From Tenacibaculum discolor (GTDB lineage: Bacteria > Bacteroidota > Bacteroidia > Flavobacteriales > Flavobacteriaceae), in the NCBI RefSeq assembly GCF_003664185.1, contig NZ_RCCS01000006.1, forward strand, positions 186,001 to 250,000: 64,000 nt of DNA. The letters are read 5' to 3'. Shown here piece after piece: positions 58,399 through 64,000 of this stretch. The notes below the pieces were generated by a model. That model ran no database searches and was not told the origin of the DNA. It was given only the letters and a program-made list of their open reading frames with translations. A program made the translations under genes and the position numbers. Within the stretch, counting starts at the first letter, position 1. Each line of letters begins with the position of its first letter.

Positions 58399-59454
58399 AT
58401 GACACATTTAAATAGCTTTTTTTTAGAAGAAAATTATTCAAAAATTAAAGAAGACTCTATATCTGGAAGATGGATAACATTAACAGATATAGAGCCTTTA
58501 TATTTAGGCTTACAAAACTCTAAAATTCAAACAAAAATTATAGGTGAATCAGAAGAGGGGAGAGCCATTTACCAGTTAAAGCTAGGAAAAGGTAAAAAAA
58601 GAATTCTTATTTGGAGTCAAATGCATGGAAATGAAAGTACAGGAACTAAAGCTGTATTTGATTTTTTAAAGTTTATTCAACATTTTTCTACCCACGAAAT
58701 AACAAAATCTATTTTAGACAATTGTAGTATTACTATTGTTCCAATGTTAAATCCTGATGGAGCACAAGCCTATACACGTGTAAACGCTAAAAATGTAGAC
58801 TTAAATAGAGATGCTGTAGAACTAGAAGCTAAAGAGAGTAAACTTTTACGTAGTATTTTAGAAGAAGTAAATCCTGAATTTTGTTTCAATCTTCATGATC
58901 AAAGGACCATTTTTGGTGTTGAAGGAACTAAAAATCCAGCAACAATTTCTTTTTTAGCACCTTCAGAAGAAGAAAAAAGAACAATTACAGAAGGAAGAAA
59001 AGAAACTATGAATGTAATTGTAGCCATGAATGAATTGTTACAAGAAATTATACCTAATCATATTGGTCGTTATACAGATGAGTTTTATCCAACCGCTACA
59101 GGAGATAATTTTCAAAAATTAGGACACAATACAATATTAATTGAAGCTGGACACTTTCCGAATGATTACGACAGAGAAGAGGTTAGAAAATTCAATTTTT
59201 ATGCGCTATTACAGGGAATATATCATATTTCGTTAGCAGAAAACTTCAAGGAATTTGAAAAATATTTAGCTATTCCTAACAATATCAAGAACTTCTACGA
59301 TGTAATTTATCGATCAAAAAATAATGAAAAAGATGTTGCTTATCAGTATGTAGAAAGTATAGAAAATGATAAATTTGCACTCGTTTTAAAAAAGGAGAAT
59401 GAAGGTAACTTATCTATGTATTCAGCTCATAAAGAATTCATAAAAAACAGTTAA
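58399..59454 (+). CDS. M14-family zinc carboxypeptidase-like protein
   Basis: 351 aa, no signal peptide. Zinc motif HGNES (H-x-x-E) in ILIWSQMHGNESTGTK, third ligand His in FCFNLHDQRTIFG, substrate Arg in VDLNRDAVELE, and catalytic Glu in ILIEAGHFPND. Related to cytoplasmic peptidase M14/succinylglutamate desuccinylase-like hydrolases. Substrate may be a peptide or an acyl amino acid. Directly downstream of the PLP enzyme, suggesting a joint pathway; inference only. Confidence 0.87.
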   Translation: MTHLNSFFLEENYSKIKEDSISGRWITLTDIEPLYLGLQNSKIQTKIIGESEEGRAIYQLKLGKGKKRILIWSQMHGNESTGTKAVFDFLKFIQHFSTHEITKSILDNCSITIVPMLNPDGAQAYTRVNAKNVDLNRDAVELEAKESKLLRSILEEVNPEFCFNLHDQRTIFGVEGTKNPATISFLAPSEEEKRTITEGRKETMNVIVAMNELLQEIIPNHIGRYTDEFYPTATGDNFQKLGHNTILIEAGHFPNDYDREEVRKFNFYALLQGIYHISLAENFKEFEKYLAIPNNIKNFYDVIYRSKNNEKDVAYQYVESIENDKFALVLKKENEGNLSMYSAHKEFIKNS

Positions 59455-59536
59455 AAATTCTACTTTCTTTAAATAAAACTTATTTTTTTTAGAAAAAAAC
59501 TATATTTTAGCAATATTACTTGAAGAAAACAAAAAA

Positions 59537-60016
59537 ATGAAGAAGTTCATACTAGATGAGATTGATCATCAAATTTTAGACATTTTAATTGAAAATGCTC
59601 GTACACCTTTTACAGACATTGCAAAGAAGTTATTGGTATCTGCCGGTACTATACATGTACGTGTAAAGAAAATGGAAGACGAAGGAATTATTCAAGGGTC
59701 TACTTTAACCTTGAATTATGAGAAAATGGGGTATTCTTTTATTGCTCACGTTGGAATTTTTTTAGAGAAAACATCTATGACACAACATGTGCTTGATAAC
59801 CTACGTTTAATTCCAAACGTAACTGTTGCATATGTAACTGCAGGAAAATACAATATTTTCTGTAAAGTACGTGCTAAAAACACCAATGACGCAAAGGATA
59901 TTATCTATAGAATAGATGATGTACACGGTGTAAACAGAACGGAAACAATGATTGCGCTTGAAGAAAGCATCAATGATAAAAAACGTTTAATGCACGCTAT
60001 TTTTAAAGATATTTAA
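59537..60016 (+). CDS. Lrp/AsnC family transcriptional regulator
   Basis: 159 aa. N-terminal HTH (IDHQILDILIENARTPFTDI, LLVSAGTIHVRVKKMEDEG) and a C-terminal RAM/AsnC ligand-binding domain (IAHVGIFLEKTSMTQHVLDN, VTAGKYNIFCKVRAKNTND). Feast-famine regulators bind amino acids and form octamers. Located after the PLP-enzyme/M14 operon, which it could control. Promoter-like TATATTTTAG lies about 30 nt upstream. Confidence 0.93.
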   Translation: MKKFILDEIDHQILDILIENARTPFTDIAKKLLVSAGTIHVRVKKMEDEGIIQGSTLTLNYEKMGYSFIAHVGIFLEKTSMTQHVLDNLRLIPNVTVAYVTAGKYNIFCKVRAKNTNDAKDIIYRIDDVHGVNRTETMIALEESINDKKRLMHAIFKDI

Positions 60017-60035
60017 AAATTATTTTTATAAAAGT

Positions 60036-60068
60036 TAAAAGGGTAGCAAAATTTTGCTACCCTTTTTT
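60036..60068 (+). terminator. Terminator after AsnC gene
   Basis: Perfect stem AAAAGGGTAGCAAAA / TTTTGCTACCCTTTT; bidirectional, between convergent genes. Confidence 0.9.
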
Positions 60069-60113
60069 AATTGCTCAACTAATAACTTTTTAAAATATTA
60101 GTTTTTTGTTAGT

Positions 60114-60974
60114 TTATTTTAAATTTTCAAATTCTTCCTTAGAAATCTCTCCTGAGTTAATTTTTCTTAACTCTTCCATTTTAGATAAGATAAAGTTATG
60201 TAATCCTTCATCAATATCGTCTGGTTTCTTTAAATCCTGACGTAAAGCACCTGGTAATACATAGTTATCATAGTAGTAAAAAAAGTTATAATCAAAACTG
60301 CTTACAGTTAAGTCATAATCTCCTAATAAGTACCCTAAACGGAAAGCTGAACGACGTTGAGCTGGAGTTCCATGGTGCCCAGGGCTAGTTGTATTATAAT
60401 CACCAATTGAAGCAGCAAAGTTATAAGCTGGAGCCGCTTGTGTCCAAGTAGCATTGTATCCATTAGGTTTTTTAATATAATAACCAGCAAAACCATCAGC
60501 CTCTAATTCAGTAGCTCTAGCAGTACTTTCACTTCTTGAAGGTAAGTTGTTTTGGTATTGTAATTGGTGTCCTATCTCATGAGCTTGAACCATAGCACAA
60601 GAAATTCTTCCTCCTTGGCTTAAAGCCATGTTATAAAGCTCTTCACCATAAATAATATAACCACTACCGTAAGAAATAGCGTTTGCTGTTCCAGAACCTT
60701 TAGCAAAATATAAAGGAATGGTACTAATGTTAAATACATCAGCTATTTTAACATTTTGGTTATTTAAGAAATTTGTTTCAGATTGATTTACAATGGTTGA
60801 ACCAATGTAAGCATTTTGACCCCAGTTACCATCAATGTAACTACATACTTCATGAGAATGGGCGTCTAATAATTTAGCATTTTGATTATCAACAGGATTA
60901 ATGTCGTTATCACTACAACTTACCATTAATACGGCTGCTGTAGCTGCTAATATGAAGGGTTTTAAATTTTTCAT
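60114..60974 (-). CDS. Zinc metallopeptidase lipoprotein
   Basis: 286 aa. Lipoprotein signal (FILAATAAVLMVSC). Catalytic HEIGH (HExxH) in SCAMVQAHEIGHQLQYQN with the downstream zinc/Glu region RATELEADGFAGYYIKK. This HExxH...ELEADxFAG arrangement is typical of neutral zinc metallopeptidases. A C-terminal ~70 residues forms a Tyr-rich region and helical tail. Surface- or periplasm-anchored protease; substrate unknown. Single gene. Confidence 0.87.
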   Translation of the reverse strand: MKNLKPFILAATAAVLMVSCSDNDINPVDNQNAKLLDAHSHEVCSYIDGNWGQNAYIGSTIVNQSETNFLNNQNVKIADVFNISTIPLYFAKGSGTANAISYGSGYIIYGEELYNMALSQGGRISCAMVQAHEIGHQLQYQNNLPSRSESTARATELEADGFAGYYIKKPNGYNATWTQAAPAYNFAASIGDYNTTSPGHHGTPAQRRSAFRLGYLLGDYDLTVSSFDYNFFYYYDNYVLPGALRQDLKKPDDIDEGLHNFILSKMEELRKINSGEISKEEFENLK

Positions 60975-61141
60975 TTTTCTTTGATTTATATCATATAAAA
61001 AGTTAATTAATTAAACAATCAATAACCTAAGCGTTAAAATGATTGAATTATTGCTTTTTATTTAAAGAAAATTAAAATTTATAAAGTTATTAATGTTAAC
61101 ATTGAAAAGTAACTAACTGAAATTGAGCAGAGTAGAGTTTT

Positions 61142-61849
61142 CTATAAAGTCCAATTAAATTTTTCAAAAACTATATGCCAATCCTTAGGACAGTCAGCTT
61201 TTATTAATAGCTTTTCATTTGAATAAGGATGAATAAACTCTAAAGAATAAGCATGCAAAAAAAGATTCTCACAATCAAAGTTGTCAATAAACATTGTATT
61301 ATGATTTTTATCCCCATACTTAGGATCACCAATTAAAGGGTGACTAATTTTATTCATATGAATTCGTAACTGATGTAATCTTCCCGTTTTAGGTTGTAGT
61401 TTAACCAGACTATATCTAGAAGTATCATAAGGTTTAACAGGAATATCTACCGTTACAGTTTTTACAGTAAATAAATGAGTTTCTGCATCTTTATATACAT
61501 TAGCATCTCTTCCTTTAACAGGAGAATCAATAACTTTAATTTCAGGAGCATGACCTCTAACAACTCCATAATACGTTTTTTGTATTTCGTTTTTAGTAAA
61601 CAGTTCTTGAAATTTGGCAACAAACCCAGTTTCCTTAGCGAGTAATATAATTCCAGATGTTTTTCTATCAAGCCTATGTATAGGATACATTTTTTGATTG
61701 AATTGCTGCTGAATCATTTGCAATAAAGAGTCTTCATCAGCAACATTTCTAGAATGATGTGCATGATGCACAACTACATTGTTAGGTTTTGAAACACACA
61801 ATATATATTCATCTTCATAAATAACATCTAACTTCATAATACTACTCAT
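61142..61849 (-). CDS. RluA-family pseudouridine synthase (TruC-like)
   Basis: 235 aa. Catalytic Asp in MYPIHRLDRKTSGIILLAK (HRLDxxTSG), with the RluA-type block LQPKTGRLHQLRIHMNKI and HPLIGDPKYGD. Length and lack of an S4 domain resemble TruC (tRNA U65), so tRNA is the probable target, but RluA-type rRNA specificity cannot be excluded. Its start overlaps the end of the MFS gene, so they share a transcript. Confidence 0.92.
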   Translation of the reverse strand: MSSIMKLDVIYEDEYILCVSKPNNVVVHHAHHSRNVADEDSLLQMIQQQFNQKMYPIHRLDRKTSGIILLAKETGFVAKFQELFTKNEIQKTYYGVVRGHAPEIKVIDSPVKGRDANVYKDAETHLFTVKTVTVDIPVKPYDTSRYSLVKLQPKTGRLHQLRIHMNKISHPLIGDPKYGDKNHNTMFIDNFDCENLFLHAYSLEFIHPYSNEKLLIKADCPKDWHIVFEKFNWTL

Positions 61850-63044
61850 TAACTGGTTTTAACTTGGTGAAATTTAAAAGGAGTAAAGATAATGCTCCAC
61901 ATATAAAAAATCCCATAAAAAGTGGGAGAGTAGTGGTTTCAACATACTTTCCTATAAATGTAGCAATTGGTACTGCCATAATAGTAGATACAAACCCATT
62001 AATTGCAGCTCCAATACCAGCAATATGCCCTACAGGCTGCATTGCCAACGCACGAAGATTCCCAAATAAAAATCCTATTGAGAAAAACTGTAAAGCAAAG
62101 AATACTAGTAGTATTACAATACTTGGGTTTTCTTTTTGGTAAAATAACGTTATGTAAATAATAGGAACGATTGAAAAGATAATTAAAAAGAATGATACCA
62201 ACTTATGCATTCCAAACCTCATAACGAATGAACCATTTAAAAAGGTAGCAAAACCAACAGAAATGGCTAAACCAGCAAAGATGTATGGAAACTCGTCTAC
62301 TAATAAATATTGTTCTTGAAAAATTTGTTGTGAAGCACTTAAATACACCATAAATGATCCTGTAATAAAACCTGATATTAATGTAAAAATAACTGCCTGT
62401 TTGTATTTTATAAACTCTTTGGAACCATCTAAAAATAAGCGAAATGCAAATTTCATTCTGTTTTCTTCTTTTAGGGTTTCTGGTTGACGTTTCCACAACC
62501 AAAACATTACTACAACACCAAAAATTAACTGACTATAAAATATAGATTTCCACCCATAAGCATCTAACATTAACTTACCTATAGCTGGTGCTACAACTGG
62601 AACTAAAATGAAAATTACTACAATAAAAGACATGATTTTTGCCATGTAGTTTCCACTAAAACTATCACGAACCATGGCAATACTAATTGTTCTAGGGGCA
62701 GAAAGACCAATTCCTTGTAAAATTCTTCCTACAATCATCATTTCTATACTCGCAGCGCTAACACAAATAAAACTGGCAATAACAAAAAGTATAAAACCAC
62801 CATAAATAACAGGTTTTCTTCCTAAACTGTCTGAGATTGGACCAGAAATTAATTGACCAAAACCTAGACCTAAAAAAATCATAGTTACTAATAATTGACT
62901 ATCATGTGATCCTTGTTGAACACGAATACTAATACCAATTTGTTCTAAAGCTGGGAGTAATGCATCTATTGACAAAGCTACTAATGACATTAAGGAAGCC
63001 ATTAAAGCAATGAATTCTAACTTTGATTGATTATTTTTTTGCAT
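61842..63044 (-). CDS. Bcr/CflA family MFS drug efflux transporter
   Basis: 400 aa, twelve transmembrane helices. First loop GQLISGPISDSLGRKPVIYG is the Bcr/CflA motif A. GRILQGIGLSAPRTISIAMVRD and ILVPVVAPAIGKLMLDAYGW match motifs B and C of drug:H+ antiporters. Exports small drugs or peptides; substrate unknown. -7 box TATTTTTG (63049-63056) ends 4 nt before the ATG, suggesting a leaderless mRNA. Co-transcribed with the pseudouridine synthase. Confidence 0.93.
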   Translation of the reverse strand: MQKNNQSKLEFIALMASLMSLVALSIDALLPALEQIGISIRVQQGSHDSQLLVTMIFLGLGFGQLISGPISDSLGRKPVIYGGFILFVIASFICVSAASIEMMIVGRILQGIGLSAPRTISIAMVRDSFSGNYMAKIMSFIVVIFILVPVVAPAIGKLMLDAYGWKSIFYSQLIFGVVVMFWLWKRQPETLKEENRMKFAFRLFLDGSKEFIKYKQAVIFTLISGFITGSFMVYLSASQQIFQEQYLLVDEFPYIFAGLAISVGFATFLNGSFVMRFGMHKLVSFFLIIFSIVPIIYITLFYQKENPSIVILLVFFALQFFSIGFLFGNLRALAMQPVGHIAGIGAAINGFVSTIMAVPIATFIGKYVETTTLPLFMGFFICGALSLLLLNFTKLKPVNE

Positions 63045-63048
63045 TAGG

Positions 63049-63056
63049 CAAAAATA
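63049..63056 (-). promoter_or_regulatory. -7 box TATTTTTG, MFS gene (leaderless)
   Basis: Perfect TAnnTTTG on the minus strand, 4 nt from ATG 63044. No CAA complement of a -33 TTG at usual distance. Confidence 0.55.
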
Positions 63057-63091
63057 CTGCCTTTATTTTGTTTTGAAGTGAGGATAAAAGT

Positions 63092-63119
63092 TAAAAAAAG
63101 GCTGTTTTTTAACAGCCTC
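63092..63119 (-). terminator. Minus-strand terminator in the right-hand tail
   Basis: Stem GGCTGTT / AACAGCC with a T tract on the minus strand only, upstream of the MFS gene. It implies a minus-strand transcript from the tail region. Confidence 0.7.
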
Positions 63120-63157
63120 AAACAAACAATATCATAATTTTATAAGTCTAATAAAAA

Positions 63158-63236
63158 GACGCTGTCAAGAATAAAATTGGTAGTGAAACAAAAAAATTGT
63201 AAAAAGTGAAGGGGCCTTTTATTCTATAACAGCGTC
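63158..63236 (-). repeat. Long imperfect hairpin GACGCTGT...ACAGCGTC
   Basis: 79-nt structure: 8-bp stem GACGCTGT / ACAGCGTC (63158-63165, 63229-63236), then a 9-bp stem AGAATAAAA / TTTTATTCT (63168-63176, 63217-63225) with a 2/3-nt internal loop. On the minus strand a TTTTT follows directly (63153-63157), so it may terminate or form the end of a minus-strand RNA. Confidence 0.6.
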
Positions 63237-63324
63237 GTATACTATATACATCTTACAGTCTATAAAACAGCTATAATTTATATAACCCTACTTTTTTTGT
63301 TAAAAATTTTTAAATTTTTATTTT

Positions 63325-63495
63325 TTATAGCAAAAACGTTAATCTTTTCACTTTGTTTTTTTCCTGAATAGCGAGTCTTTTTTCTTTAAACTTAAGGACT
63401 GTATTAGGAAAATCTCTAGAAAACTCATGAAGCACTAGCTTAGAAATATTTTTAAATCCCTCGTATATAACTTTACCATCTTTAAAAACATACAT
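63325..63495 (-). CDS. Small hypothetical protein (56 aa)
   Basis: 56 codons from ATG 63495. Sequence looks like real coding: MYVFKDGKVIYEGFKNISK, a KxxLHEFSRDFP segment and a strongly basic tail (KEKRLAIQEKNKVKRLTFLL). No domain recognised. Two minus-facing hairpins with T tracts (63158-63236 and 63092-63119) lie downstream, which fits a small transcription unit. No perfect TAnnTTTG box upstream. Confidence 0.45.
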   Translation of the reverse strand: MYVFKDGKVIYEGFKNISKLVLHEFSRDFPNTVLKFKEKRLAIQEKNKVKRLTFLL

Positions 63496-63620
63496 ATCAA
63501 AAACAGGGTAGTTAAATTATATTATTTTAAATATAGAATTCCAGTAAGGTAAAGGATTAAAAATTAAGTGAAATTTATTTTGTCTTCTTGTTTCATAAAT
63601 ACTCTATTTAACATAATATT

Positions 63621-63682
63621 AATTATAGTACAAAAAATAAACGCCAATCAAATTACATGATGCGTTTAGTACTTATAAAATT
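63621..63682. repeat. Imperfect inverted repeat in the tail
   Basis: AAACGC (63639-63644) pairs with GCGTTT (63662-63667). Outside it, TTATAGTAC pairs imperfectly with GTACTTATAA (one-base bulge). No known element recognised. Confidence 0.4.
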
Positions 63683-63703
63683 CCCTTGTTTTATCTATAA
63701 TTT

Positions 63704-64000
63704 AAGGAGGCTAAAATGTCAATGATCGTTGTTAATAATACTACAAACATAATGAAATTTATTTGTATTCTCAAAATCAGCGTAATATCGAATCTAAATT
63801 GCAAATGACTAACAATACATTTTACCGCAAAAATTTTAGTTTGGGTTTCCGCTGGAGCAACCTCCCAAAAAAATTTGGCAGCTAAAATATATTATTTAAA
63901 AAAGCAATAAAATTCAATACTACTACGTGCGGTTTTAAAAAAGAAAAAAAAATTAAAAAAAAAGTTATTTCAGCAATTTTGAAAACATAAAAAAGCATCC
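63704..64000. other. Unexplained tail with Shine-Dalgarno-like micro-ORF and overlapping open frames
   Basis: AAGGAGG at 63704-63710 lies 5 nt before ATG 63716, which opens 30 codons (to 63808). A second plus frame is open from 63739 to a stop at 63883-63885 (…NEIYLYSQNQRNIESK…, ending LPKKFGS), shifted by one base. On the minus strand a frame of about 62 codons is also open across 63706-63893, without ATG until late. Neither strand shows a clear complete gene. It could be a decayed gene, a transposon remnant or an RNA. Confidence 0.25.

Noticed and set aside
1..64000. CRISPR array, tRNA or rRNA genes
   Set aside because: No regularly spaced repeats and no tRNA-like cloverleaf or rRNA stretches were seen in any gap.

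Overview
The window looks like chromosomal core DNA of an AT-rich marine Flavobacteriaceae bacterium. Tenacibaculum or a close relative is my best guess, but the genus is inferred. The support is: (i) many genes are preceded by the Bacteroidetes -7 promoter box TAnnTTTG, and Shine-Dalgarno sequences are almost absent; (ii) a secreted protein carries a type IX secretion (T9SS) type B C-terminal domain; (iii) there is a TonB receptor with a carboxypeptidase-regulatory-like N-terminus, a SPOR protein and OmpH/Skp; (iv) the order acyl-CoA reductase / serC / serA / DUF1015 beside a divergent ferredoxin is one I know from flavobacteria. No rRNA, tRNA, CRISPR array, prophage or complete IS was seen.

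Layout. 0-6.3 kb: truncated serine hydrolase, methyltransferase, Crp/Fnr regulator, DJ-1/PfpI protein, EamA exporter, large unknown helical protein, YiaAB membrane protein. 6.4-16.2 kb: a long minus-strand run: lipoprotein, DUF1853, OmpH, MiaA, K+ channel, DnaQ/GIY-YIG nuclease, YggS, DUF1015, SerA, SerC, acyl-CoA reductase. A ferredoxin gene diverges from it through interlocked promoters. 16.7-25.5 kb: TonB receptor, YchF, DUF2461, MATE exporter, thioesterase, DEAD helicase, TRIC channel, MaoC protein. 25.5-30.1 kb: small membrane protein, candidate small RNA, RsmB-type methyltransferase, and a recG gene whose helicase core is interrupted in frame by a DUF559 nuclease module bounded by GC-rich palindromes. 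30.1-41.7 kb: NhaA, a glycine-loop outer-membrane protein with a SPOR protein, FdhD, THUMP-like methyltransferase, outer-membrane barrel, ATP-grasp, a PNPOx/DUF1272/DinB group and a divergent MocR-type regulator. 41.7-43.9 kb: two tandem paralogous three-gene cassettes, each encoding two Roadblock/LC7-like proteins and a small third protein. 44.2-49.2 kb: PrmC, GNAT, LEA-like lipoprotein, RibD, HAD phosphatase, EamA, YigZ. 49.2-52.0 kb: a T9SS type B FG-GAP/PKD protein gene lodged between two diverged copies of the yigZ 3' end. 52-61 kb: RpsA, GlmM, outer-membrane protein, class V aminotransferase, M14 peptidase, AsnC regulator, zinc-protease lipoprotein. 61-63 kb: RluA-type pseudouridine synthase and Bcr/CflA exporter. 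63.0-64.0 kb: nearly gene-free tail with large hairpins, a 56-codon ORF and unexplained overlapping open frames.

Most genes are housekeeping: serine and PLP metabolism, tRNA/rRNA modification, riboflavin synthesis, translation, transport and envelope. The best candidates for new biology are the recG insertion, the duplicated Roadblock cassettes (no partner GTPase in the window), the yigZ-flanked T9SS cargo gene, and structured non-coding segments at 26.1, 34.6 and 63.2 kb. Start codons were adjusted at several loci where promoter position or signal peptide decided the matter. All domain names rest on reading motifs by eye; no search was run.
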